From Fen-999 sp044220545 (GTDB lineage: Bacteria > Pseudomonadota > Gammaproteobacteria > Burkholderiales > Rhodocyclaceae): a stretch of DNA of 64,000 nt. The position numbers and the translations under genes are program-made. The DNA is taken from contig JBGAQX010000005.1 in assembly GCA_044220545.1 (NCBI GenBank), positions 1-64,000 on the forward strand, written 5' to 3'. The notes under the pieces were generated by a model. It ran no database searches. It was not told the origin of the DNA and saw only the letters and a list, made by a program, of their open reading frames with translations. Positions within the stretch are counted from its first letter, which is position 1. Every line of letters starts with the position of its first letter. Of this stretch, positions 55,303-63,431 are shown in pieces.

Positions 55303-56536
55303 AACGCAGCGCCTCGGCCGGATTGGTGCGGGATGCCCGCCAGCTTGGATACAACGTCGCCAGCAGCGTCATGGCGAACGAAACCATGGCGATGATGCCG
55401 ACGTCGTTCCAGTGCAGGTCGGAGGGCAGGTCGGAGATGTAGTAAACATCCTTGGCCAGGAACTGGATGCCCAGCAACCGCTCCAGAAATGGCACCACCG
55501 TCTCGACATTGAGTGCCAGCGCCACACCACCGACCACGCCCAGGGCCAGGCCGATCAGGCCGATCAGCGCCCCCTGGACGATGAAGACTTGCATGATGCT
55601 GGCCGGACTGGCGCCCAGGGTACGCAGGATGGCGATGTCGGCCTGCTTGTCGGTCACCATCATCACCAGCGTGGACACGATATTGAAGGCGGCAACGGCG
55701 ACGATCAGCGACAGGATCAGGAACATCATGTTCTTCTCGATTTGCACCGCCCGAAAAAAGTTGGCGTGGCTGCGCGTCCAGTCGCTGACTGTGGCCTCGT
55801 CGTCGAGAAAGCGCAGCAGCTCGCGGCCAATGCGTGGCGCGGCGAACAGATCGTCCACCTTGAGGCGCACACCGGTGACGCGGTCTTCGAGCCGGTAGAG
55901 TCGCTGCGCATCGTGCAGATTGATCAGCGCCAGACCGGAATCGAACTCGAACATGCCAACCTGGAAGATGCCGACGACCTTGAACTGTTTGATGCGTGGC
56001 AGCACGGCGGCCGGCGTCACCAAGCCTTGCGGCGCGATCAGCGTCACCTTGTCGCCTATACCGACGTTGAGCGCTTGCGCCAGTTCCGCGCCGAGAACGA
56101 TGTTGAACTCGCCATCGACGAGATCGTCGAGCTTGCCGATCTTAATGTGCTGCGCGAAATCGGCCACTCTTTCCTCGGCTTCGGGCAGGATGCCGCGCAC
56201 CACGGTGCCACGCACTTGCTGGTCGATCGACAACATGCTCTGCGCCTGGATGTAGGGCGCGGCCGATCGCACGCGCGGGTGCTGTGCGACGGCGTCCACT
56301 GTCTGCTGCCAGTTGGTCAGTTCGCCGCCAATACCCGATATCTGGACGTGCGACACAACGCCAAGGATGCGGGTGCGCAGTTCCTTCTGAAAACCGTTCA
56401 TCACCGACAGCACGACGATCAACGCCGCCACACCGAGGCCGATGCCGAGCATGGAGATGAGGGAAATGAAGGAGATAAAGTGGTTGCGCCGCTTTGCCCG
56501 CGTGTAGCGGAGGCCAACCCAGAGTTCATATCGCAT
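55295..56536 (-). CDS. lolC: Lipoprotein-releasing ABC transporter permease LolC/LolE
   Basis: The 413-residue permease has one N-terminal and three C-terminal membrane segments flanking a MacB-like periplasmic domain. The opening RYELWVGLRYTRAKRRNHFISFISLISMLG and the ending YPSWRASRTNPAEALRYE are family signatures. Only one permease gene is present here, so it may act as a homodimer or have a partner elsewhere. ATG 56536 is chosen over a Met six codons upstream. It is divergent from the RpfE-type gene. Confidence 0.92.
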   Translation of the reverse strand: MRYELWVGLRYTRAKRRNHFISFISLISMLGIGLGVAALIVVLSVMNGFQKELRTRILGVVSHVQISGIGGELTNWQQTVDAVAQHPRVRSAAPYIQAQSMLSIDQQVRGTVVRGILPEAEERVADFAQHIKIGKLDDLVDGEFNIVLGAELAQALNVGIGDKVTLIAPQGLVTPAAVLPRIKQFKVVGIFQVGMFEFDSGLALINLHDAQRLYRLEDRVTGVRLKVDDLFAAPRIGRELLRFLDDEATVSDWTRSHANFFRAVQIEKNMMFLILSLIVAVAAFNIVSTLVMMVTDKQADIAILRTLGASPASIMQVFIVQGALIGLIGLALGVVGGVALALNVETVVPFLERLLGIQFLAKDVYYISDLPSDLHWNDVGIIAMVSFAMTLLATLYPSWRASRTNPAEALRYE

Positions 56537-56559
56537 GGGGCGGCATGTTAACATGGGCC

Positions 56560-57567
56560 ATGCATCTCACCCTGCTCGTGCCCGGACTGCTCTGGCCACG
56601 CGAGATTCTCCGCGACACCACTTTCGACTTGCCGCTGCCGACGCTTTCCCGTCTCCTGGGCCGGGGCCGGCGCTGGTCGTTGCCTGGCGAGGAAGCGTGG
56701 CAGGCCGACATGTTCGACCTCGACGAGCCCCTGCCGGCCGCGGCGCTGCGGCTGCTCGGCGATGGTGGCTGGCCAGGCGACGCTACGTGGCTGTGCCTCG
56801 ACCCGGCGCATCTGCGCGTGGCGGAGCGGATGATCATTGTCGACGACCCGTCCCGGCTTGCCCTGACGCCCGAGGAGGACGCCGCCTTGCGCCAGACCGT
56901 CGCGCCCCTGTTCGAGCCATTGGGCGAGATGGTCGCGCCGCGGCCCGGCCACTGGCACCTGCGGTTGGACGCCCCGGCGGTGCTCGAGACACGTCCCATG
57001 TACCTGGCGGCCGGCCGTCCCGCCGAACCGACGCTGCCCGGCGGCGCCGATGGCCCGGCCTGGCGCAAGCTGCTGGCCGAGGCACAGCCCCTCCTGCACA
57101 CCCACCCGGTCAATCGGGCGCGGGAAGCGGATGGCCGTCCCACCGTCAATACGCTCTGGCCCTGGGGACCCGGCCGTCTGCCGGCCACGGTGAGCCACGC
57201 TGCGCGACGGGGTTTCGACCGGATATGGGCCGACGAACCGATCCTCAAGGGTCTGGCCGTTCGGGCCGGCATCAGTTGCGAGACACCACCAGCCCGCTTC
57301 ACCATCGCTTCGGGCCGCGTCCTGGCCCGACTGGACCACCTGTCTGGATCGCTGGCAGATTTCGACGCCATGAGCTGGCGCGAAGCCCTCACCCGACTGG
57401 AAGCCGATTGGCTGGCGCCGGCGCTGGCGGCACTGCGCAGCGGCCGCAGCGGCCGCCTGACCCTGATCGCCACCGGCCATGGCCGGGCCATGGCGCTCGC
57501 CGCCACTCCGCGCGATCTTTGGCGCTTCTGGCGCCCGGCGGTCACCCTGGCGGATTGGGCATCGTGA
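56560..57567 (+). CDS. RpfE-type/phosphoglycerate-mutase-like conserved protein
   Basis: The 335-residue protein is conserved next to recJ in many betaproteobacteria and is variously labelled regulatory protein RpfE type or phosphoglycerate mutase. Visible features are HLTLLVPGLLWPRE at the start, MFDLDEPLPAAALRLLGDGG, and TVNTLWPWGPGRLP in the middle. I recognise the family, not its biochemical role. Start ATG 56560 is preferred; ATG 56545 would overlap the lolC promoter further. The stop overlaps recJ (GTGA at 57564-57567). Confidence 0.75.
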   Translation: MHLTLLVPGLLWPREILRDTTFDLPLPTLSRLLGRGRRWSLPGEEAWQADMFDLDEPLPAAALRLLGDGGWPGDATWLCLDPAHLRVAERMIIVDDPSRLALTPEEDAALRQTVAPLFEPLGEMVAPRPGHWHLRLDAPAVLETRPMYLAAGRPAEPTLPGGADGPAWRKLLAEAQPLLHTHPVNRAREADGRPTVNTLWPWGPGRLPATVSHAARRGFDRIWADEPILKGLAVRAGISCETPPARFTIASGRVLARLDHLSGSLADFDAMSWREALTRLEADWLAPALAALRSGRSGRLTLIATGHGRAMALAATPRDLWRFWRPAVTLADWAS

Positions 57568-59255
57568 CCCGTATCACCGTCCGTCCCGTGCCGACCCGGG
57601 CGGCACTCATGCTGGAACAGGGCGGCGTGCACCCCTTGCTGGCACGGCTGTTTGCCGCGCGCGGCATCGGTCGCCAAGAGGAGCTCGACACGCGGCTTGC
57701 CGCCCTGCTGCCACCCGACACCCTCAAGGGCGCCGAGGAAGCGGGGGCGCTGCTGGCCGACGCCATCGCGGCAAAGCAACGCATCCTGATCGTCGCCGAC
57801 TACGACTGCGACGGCGCCACCGCCTGCGCGGTCGGGCTGCGGGCGCTGCGCCTGTTCGGCGCCACCGTGGACTACCTGGTGCCGAATCGTTTCGACACCG
57901 GCTATGGCCTGTCGCCCGAGGTGGTGCGTCTCGCGGCCGACATGAATCCCGACCTGATCGTCACCGTGGACAACGGCATCGCCAGCGTCGAAGGCGTGAC
58001 CGAAGCGCTGCGTCTGGGCATCGCCACGCTAATCACCGATCACCATCTACCCGGCCCGGAACTGCCGGCGGCGGCGGTGATCGTCAATCCCAACCAGCCG
58101 GGCTGCGGCTTTCCGAGCAAGGCCATGGCCGGTGTGGGCGTCATGTTCTACGTCATGCTGGCGCTGCGGGCGGAACTGCGCCGGCGCGGCGCTTTTGCCG
58201 GATGCCCGGAGCCGAACCTGGGCTCCCTGCTCGACCTGGTCGCGCTGGGCACCGTCGCCGACGTCGTGCCGCTGGACCGCAACAACCGCGTCCTGGTCGC
58301 GCAGGGGCTGGCGCGCATCCGCGAGGGACGCATGCAGCCGGGCATCAAGGCCCTGTTCGCCGTCGCCGGCCGCGACCCGGCGCGCGCCGGAACCTTCGAC
58401 CTCGGCTTCGCCATCGGCCCGCGCATCAATGCCGCCGGCCGGCTGGCCGACATGTCGCTGGGCATCGAGGCGCTGACCACCGACGATCCGGCCCGGGCGC
58501 TCAATATCGCCGGCGAGCTGGACGGCATCAACCGCGAGCGGCGCGCCATCGAGGCCGACATGCGCGAGGCGGCCAACATCCTGCTTGAAGACCTCGATGC
58601 CGAGAGCCGCGCCAGCCTCACCCTGTTCGACCCGGACTGGCACCAGGGCGTGATCGGCATCCTGGCCGGCCGCGTCAAGGAGCAACTGCACCGGCCGACC
58701 TTCGCCTTCGCTCGCGGCCACGAAGGAGAACTCAAGGGCTCCGGCCGCTCCATTCCCGGTCTGCACCTGCGCGACGCGCTCGATCTGGTGGCCAAGCGCC
58801 GCCCCAAGCTGCTCAAGCGCTTCGGCGGCCACGCGGCGGCCGCCGGCCTGACGATCGCCGAAGACGACCTGGCCGAATTCGAAACCGAATTCGAAGCGGT
58901 TGCGCGGCAATTGATCCCGGTCGACGAACTCCAGCGAACCCTGGCCACCGATGGCCCGCTGGAAAGCGGCTATCGCGGCATCGACACGGTACGTCTGCTG
59001 CAGGGCGAGATCTGGGGCCAGGGCTTTCCGGCACCGATCTTCAGCGACGTCTTCGAGGTAACCCAGCAGCGGCTGCTCAAGGACAAGCACCTCAAGCTGT
59101 CCCTGCGCCAGGGCGGCGCGACATTCGCCGCCATCCGTTTCAACAGCACCGAGCCCGCGCCCAAGCGTATCCAGGCCGCCTATCGGCTCGACATCAACGA
59201 ATGGAACGGCGTGGCCAGCGTACAACTGCTGATCGAGGACTTCGCCGCCGCGTAA
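57564..59255 (+). CDS. recJ: Single-stranded-DNA-specific exonuclease RecJ
   Basis: The 563-residue 5'-3' ssDNA exonuclease acts in recombination and repair. DHH-family motifs are VADYDCDGATA, VTVDNGIASVEG and ITDHHLPGPELP, and the DHHA1 part has GSGRSIPGLHLRDAL-like GSGRSIPGLH and RFGGHAAAAGLT. GTG 57564 overlaps the previous stop, so translation is coupled. The length matches the family. Confidence 0.96.
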   Translation: MTRITVRPVPTRAALMLEQGGVHPLLARLFAARGIGRQEELDTRLAALLPPDTLKGAEEAGALLADAIAAKQRILIVADYDCDGATACAVGLRALRLFGATVDYLVPNRFDTGYGLSPEVVRLAADMNPDLIVTVDNGIASVEGVTEALRLGIATLITDHHLPGPELPAAAVIVNPNQPGCGFPSKAMAGVGVMFYVMLALRAELRRRGAFAGCPEPNLGSLLDLVALGTVADVVPLDRNNRVLVAQGLARIREGRMQPGIKALFAVAGRDPARAGTFDLGFAIGPRINAAGRLADMSLGIEALTTDDPARALNIAGELDGINRERRAIEADMREAANILLEDLDAESRASLTLFDPDWHQGVIGILAGRVKEQLHRPTFAFARGHEGELKGSGRSIPGLHLRDALDLVAKRRPKLLKRFGGHAAAAGLTIAEDDLAEFETEFEAVARQLIPVDELQRTLATDGPLESGYRGIDTVRLLQGEIWGQGFPAPIFSDVFEVTQQRLLKDKHLKLSLRQGGATFAAIRFNSTEPAPKRIQAAYRLDINEWNGVASVQLLIEDFAAA

Positions 59256-59387
59256 GCCGCCGTGCGACGGCCCGCGAAGCAACGGCCCGGCGGCAGCACA
59301 GCAAACATGAGCGAATACGACAGCCACTTCGTATTTTTCGATCTCTTGATAAGGACAACCCCACTGGAATCCAATGGATGTCGCCCA

Positions 59388-59393
59388 TACAAT
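59388..59393 (+). promoter_or_regulatory. Possible -10 of the Bax-inhibitor-1 gene
   Basis: TACAAT lies 51 nt before ATG 59445 in the 189-nt gap after recJ. The -35 at 17 nt (TGGAAT) is weak. No terminator is obvious after recJ. Confidence 0.35.
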
Positions 59394-59444
59394 CACAGCT
59401 CGAGTGCGCAGTTCCGCACCCGTTACTCTTAGCGAGGAATCACG

Positions 59445-60119
59445 ATGAAAAACCTGCAAACCATCGCCATCCCCGGCCAACGCGTCGAGTCCCTGCTCAC
59501 CACCAACCGCGTAATCCGCAATACCTACATGCTGTTGTCGATGACGCTGCTGTTCGCGGCGGCCACGGCGGCCACCTCGGTGGCGATGAAGCTGCCTCAC
59601 CCCGGACTGATGGTCACCCTGATCGGCTACTTCGGCCTGCTGTTCGCCACCACCAAGCTGCGCAACAGCGGCTGGGGCCTTGTGTCGGTGTTCACCCTGA
59701 CCGGCTTCATGGGTTATACGCTGGGCCCCATTGTCAGCCACTATCTCGGTTTGCCCAACGGCGGCCAGACGGTAATGATGGCCATGGGCGGCACCGCCGC
59801 GATCTTTCTCGGCCTCTCGGGCTACGCGCTGACCACCCGCAAGGACTTCAGCTTCATGGGCGGCTTCCTGATGGTCGGCATCCTGCTCGCCTTCCTGGCC
59901 GGCCTGGCGGCGATCTTCTTCGAGATTCCGGCACTGTCGCTGACGGTTTCCGCCGCCTTCGTGTTGCTGATGTCAGGTCTGATCCTGTTTGAAACGAGCA
60001 ACATCATCCACGGCGGCGAGACCAACTACGTCATGGCCACCGTAACGCTGTTTGTTTCCATCTTCAATCTTTTCACCAGCCTGCTGCAGTTGCTTGGCTT
60101 CGCCAACAGCGGCGACTGA
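59445..60119 (+). CDS. Bax inhibitor-1/YccA family membrane protein
   Basis: The 224-residue inner-membrane protein has seven hydrophobic segments. Family features include the N-terminal LLTTNRVIRNTYMLLSMTLLF, GLSGYALTTRKDFSFMGGFL and a C-terminal FVSIFNLFTSLLQLLGF. Relatives such as YccA interact with FtsH. The ribosome site is GCGAGGAATC. A hairpin follows at 60199. Confidence 0.92.
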   Translation: MKNLQTIAIPGQRVESLLTTNRVIRNTYMLLSMTLLFAAATAATSVAMKLPHPGLMVTLIGYFGLLFATTKLRNSGWGLVSVFTLTGFMGYTLGPIVSHYLGLPNGGQTVMMAMGGTAAIFLGLSGYALTTRKDFSFMGGFLMVGILLAFLAGLAAIFFEIPALSLTVSAAFVLLMSGLILFETSNIIHGGETNYVMATVTLFVSIFNLFTSLLQLLGFANSGD

Positions 60120-60198
60120 CGATCACCCCCGGGAAGCGGAGGTCGTGTCATTCGACCGGATCGTTTCCCCCCGGGCGCCACTCCGACGCAAGCTTCGC

Positions 60199-60226
60199 GG
60201 GGCATCCACTCGTGAGTGGATGCCCC
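60199..60226 (+). terminator. 13-bp hairpin downstream of the BI-1 gene
   Basis: GGGGCATCCACTC (60199-60211) and GAGTGGATGCCCC (60214-60226) are perfectly complementary with only GT between, giving a stem with a tight loop. It lies 80 nt past the BI-1 stop and 98 nt before prfB. No T run follows, so termination is plausible but not certain. Confidence 0.55.
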
Positions 60227-60323
60227 CGATTCATGCATCGCCGCTGGTACGCGCGGCGCTCGTCAGCCTCGGTGTCGCGCCGCCGCCGACGCTATAATCC
60301 GGAGAATTTCTTCAGGAACAGCC

Positions 60324-61428
60324 ATGGAAGCCGAACGCGTCAACAGTCTTGCCAACCATCTCGCCGACCTCGCCCGGCGCGAGACCGAACTTCGGAGGTA
60401 TCTTTGACTTCGATGCCAAGGCACTGAAGCTCGAAGAACTCAACCGCGAACTGGAAGATCCGCGCATCTGGAACGACGCCGAACGGGCGCAGTCGCTTGG
60501 CAAGGAAAAGAAATCGCTGGAAGGCGTGGTTGTGGTCCTGCGCGATATCGCCCAGGAACGGACCGACACGGGCGAACTGTTCGAGATGGCGCGCGCGGAG
60601 AGTGACGACGACACCCTGCTATCGGTCGAGAGTGATCTGGCCGGTATCGAGCGGCGCGTCGCCGACCTGGAATTTCGCCGCATGTTCGGCAACCCGGCCG
60701 ACCCGAACAACTGCTTCATCGACATCCAGGCGGGCGCCGGCGGCACCGAGGCGCAGGACTGGGCTTCGATGCTGCTGCGCATGTACCTGCGCTATTGCGA
60801 ACGCAAGGGCTTCGGCGTCGAGGTGCTGGAGCAATCCGATGGCGAAGTGGCCGGCATCAAGACCGCCGCGCTGAAGGTGACCGGCGACTATGCCTACGGC
60901 TACCTGCGCACCGAGAGCGGCATCCACCGGCTGGTGCGCAAGTCACCGTTCGATTCCAACGCCCGTCGGCACACCAGCTTCTGCTCGGTGTTCGCCTATC
61001 CGGAGGTCGACGACTCCATCGAGGTGGACATCAATCCGGCCGACGTGCGCACCGACACCTTCCGCGCCAGTGGCGCCGGCGGCCAGCACATCAACAAGAC
61101 CGACTCGGCGGTGCGCCTGACGCACATACCCTCGGGCATCGTCGTGCAGTGCCAGAACGACCGCTCGCAGCACCGCAACCGCGCCGAAGCCTGGGCGATG
61201 CTGAAGTCGCGGCTTTACGAGGCGGAACTGAGGAAGCGTCAGAGCGAACAGCAGCAACTGGAAGACTCAAAAACCGACATCGGCTGGGGCCACCAGATCC
61301 GCAGTTATGTGCTCGACCAGTCGCGCATCAAGGATCTGCGCACCAATATCGAAGTCGGCAATACCCAGGCCGTGCTCGACGGCGATCTCGACGAGTTCAT
61401 CGAGGCCAGCCTGAAGCAGGGCGTCTAA
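60324..61428 (+). CDS. prfB: Peptide chain release factor 2, with programmed +1 frameshift
   Basis: RF2 recognises UAA and UGA. The product is made from 60324-60404 and then 60406-61428 (367 residues), after a +1 shift at CTT-TGA-C. Residues 1-27 come from the zero frame, ending RRETELRRYL. SPF (207-209), the stop-codon recognition tripeptide of RF2, and the catalytic GGQ (252-254) are present, and length and motif positions match E. coli RF2. AGGA precedes the ATG. The apparent break is regulatory, not damage. Confidence 0.97.
60393..60408 (+). promoter_or_regulatory. prfB recoding site
   Basis: An internal Shine-Dalgarno-like CGGAGG (60393-60398) precedes TAT CTT TGA C. This is the classical RF2 frameshift signal: low RF2 makes ribosomes pause at UGA (60405-60407) and slip on CTT into the +1 frame, which gives autoregulation. 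Confidence 0.96.
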
Positions 61429-61450
61429 GCGAGCCCCAAGCCCGCTTCCC

Positions 61451-62692
61451 GTGCGACGCCTCCTGACCTGGCTGTCGTGGCTGTTGCCGCTGACCGTTCT
61501 CGGGTTGGCGGTTCTGCTGTACGCCATCCTGGATGCCGCGCCGCTGGTTCGGCGCGGCGCCGGCATATCACCAACCACTGTCGAGCAGGCCAGGACTCTG
61601 TTCCGCGCCAACGACCCGCGCAACCTGCGCCAGGGCGAGCAGCGCACGGTGATCGTGCCGCTATCGCTCCTTGACGAGGGTGTCAGCCACCTCGCCGGCC
61701 GGGGACTCCACGGGCACGGCGCCTTCGTTCTGGCCGACAACGCCGGTGAAATACGGTTGAGCCTTCCGGTACCCGGGCTGGGCGGCCCGCCGTACCTGAA
61801 TCTGCGCGCCGCCGTGGCCGCTTCGGATGACGGGGCGCACATCGCGCGCGCCGCCGTCGGCGGCCTGTCCCTGCCACCGAGCGTCGTCGAAGCGGCAATC
61901 GAATACGCGGTCTGCCAGGCCGGCTACTGCCAGGAATGGCGATTGGGCCGCGGCGCCATCCGCAAATTGTCGGCGCTACCGGCGAGCAAGCAGATCGGCG
62001 TGACCTACGTCTGGAAAGCCGAGATTCTCGACCGCGCCCGGTCCATCGCGCTGCCCGGCGATGATGTCGCCCGGCTGCGCGAGGCCCAGGAGAAACTCGC
62101 CGCAGTGCTCGATCGACACAAGGCGGGAACCCCGACGCCCCTGGTCGGCGTGCTCCGACCGCTGCTGGCGGCACATGGCGACGACCGCCGCGAGCGGCGC
62201 CGTGCCGCGCTGCTGGTTCTCGCGGCTTACCTGGCCGGCAAAGACATGACGTCGATCGTGCCGCAGGCGCGCGACTGGCGACACCTGCGCACCGTCGAGC
62301 TGACGCTCCGCGGCCGCGACGACACCGCCCAGCATTTCGTCATCTCGGCGGCCCTGGCGGCGTGGGCGGATCAACCGATCGCGGAAGCGATCGGCATGTA
62401 CAAGGAACTCGACGATGCCAAGCGGGGCAGCGGCTTTTCCTTCGCCGACCTGGCGGCGGACCGTGCCGGCACCCGTTTCGGCGAACTGGTGACGCGCAAC
62501 GCCGAGCGCCTGGACGAGGCGCTCAAGGGATCTCTTGCCGAAGCCGAACTGATGCCCGACCAAAGCGGCCTGCCGGAGTATCTCCACGAACCGGAATTCC
62601 GTCGCCGGTTCGGCGGCACGGACAGTGCCGCCTTCCAGCGCCTGAACGACGAAATCGCCCGCCGGCTGGACGCGCTGCCGCTCTACCATTAG
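61451..62692 (+). CDS. Uncharacterised membrane-anchored protein
   Basis: The 413-residue protein has one N-terminal membrane segment (LTWLSWLLPLTVLGLAVLLYAIL) and a predicted periplasmic remainder. I do not recognise the domains. The first half (VEQARTLFRANDPRNLRQGEQRT, then two Cys in VCQAGYCQEW) and the alpha-helical second half with FADLAADRAGTRFGE look distinct. It begins 22 nt after prfB and may be co-transcribed with it. Confidence 0.7.
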   Translation: MRRLLTWLSWLLPLTVLGLAVLLYAILDAAPLVRRGAGISPTTVEQARTLFRANDPRNLRQGEQRTVIVPLSLLDEGVSHLAGRGLHGHGAFVLADNAGEIRLSLPVPGLGGPPYLNLRAAVAASDDGAHIARAAVGGLSLPPSVVEAAIEYAVCQAGYCQEWRLGRGAIRKLSALPASKQIGVTYVWKAEILDRARSIALPGDDVARLREAQEKLAAVLDRHKAGTPTPLVGVLRPLLAAHGDDRRERRRAALLVLAAYLAGKDMTSIVPQARDWRHLRTVELTLRGRDDTAQHFVISAALAAWADQPIAEAIGMYKELDDAKRGSGFSFADLAADRAGTRFGELVTRNAERLDEALKGSLAEAELMPDQSGLPEYLHEPEFRRRFGGTDSAAFQRLNDEIARRLDALPLYH

Positions 62693-62704
62693 CTCCACCA
62701 TTGG

Positions 62705-62752
62705 TTGCCGCGCCAGGCCCGTTGTGACACAATTCGGCAAGTTGTGTCACAA
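62705..62752 (+). promoter_or_regulatory. Promoter and duplicated operator of the Phd-VapC operon
   Basis: Two copies of the 5-1-5 palindrome TTGTG-N-CACAA lie at 62722-62732 (N is A) and 62742-62752 (N is T), centred 20 bp apart, so together they are also a larger perfect inverted repeat. TTGCCG (62705-62710) and CACAAT (62728-62733), 17 nt apart, form a plausible promoter under the left copy. The right copy abuts the AAGGAG ribosome site. Autorepression by the antitoxin is inferred. Confidence 0.8.
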
Positions 62753-62762
62753 GGAGCCGAAC

Positions 62763-62999
62763 ATGAAAGCCCTTACCATCCGCGAAGCCCGCGAAGGCCT
62801 GTCCCATCCCGAGCAAATGTTCGCCGGCGGCGATGAAGTGATCGTGACGCGCCGTGGCGAGCCGGTCGCCCGAATTCTGCCGGTGGAAAAGAAGGCGCGC
62901 CCGAAGATCCGTTCGCTGGCTGCGTTTCGGGCCAGCCAGAAACCGTTGCAGCCGCCGCTATCCCAAACCGTCAGCGAAGACCGGGAGAGCCGCTGCTGA
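62763..62999 (+). CDS. Phd/YefM-family antitoxin
   Basis: The 78-residue protein has the Phd-like opening MKALTIREAREGLSHPEQMF and the segment DEVIVTRRGEPVARILPV. The basic C-terminal tail would wrap the VapC toxin. ATG 62763 follows AAGGAGCCGAAC. The N-terminal domain should bind the duplicated operator just upstream. The stop overlaps the vapC start. Confidence 0.88.
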   Translation: MKALTIREAREGLSHPEQMFAGGDEVIVTRRGEPVARILPVEKKARPKIRSLAAFRASQKPLQPPLSQTVSEDRESRC

Positions 63000-63424
63000 T
63001 GATTTACGCCGATACCAGCGCGTTGGTCAAGCGCTATCTGGCCGAGCCCTTCAGCGCCGAGTTCGATGCGCTGTTCCAACAGGGCGAAATCGTCTCCAGC
63101 CGCCTGGCCGTGGTCGAGATGCGTTGCGCGCTGGCGCGCCGGCGCCGCAACCGCGAAATCGATGCCACGCGGGAGAGCCGGGTCAACGCCGAACTTGCCG
63201 CGGACATCGAGGATGGCGCGCTATGGATCGGCGGCTTCGACGACGCCGGGTTCGCGGCGGCCTATCATCTGATTGGCCGGCTTGCCCACATTCCCTTGCG
63301 CACGTTGGATGCGCTGCATCTGAGCGCCGCCGAGCAGCATTCGGCCGCCGCATTTGCCACCGCGGACAAGACCCAGGCCGACGCCGCAAAGGCGCTCGGT
63401 TTGACCGTTCACCGTTTTTTCTGA
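62999..63424 (+). CDS. vapC: VapC-type PIN domain toxin (RNase)
   Basis: The 141-residue PIN protein has acidic site residues Asp5 in IYADTSALVKRYL and Glu40 in AVVEMRCAL, with a third in TLDALHLSAA and a later Asp in FATADKTQ. It is predicted to be an Mg-dependent RNase inhibited by the upstream antitoxin. Its ATG overlaps the antitoxin stop (TGATG). Confidence 0.92.
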   Translation: MIYADTSALVKRYLAEPFSAEFDALFQQGEIVSSRLAVVEMRCALARRRRNREIDATRESRVNAELAADIEDGALWIGGFDDAGFAAAYHLIGRLAHIPLRTLDALHLSAAEQHSAAAFATADKTQADAAKALGLTVHRFF

Positions 63425-63431
63425 GTTGACC

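Noticed and set aside
60324..60407. prfB as a frameshifted pseudogene
   Set aside because: The break coincides with the exact RF2 recoding signal, and both parts join into a full-length RF2.
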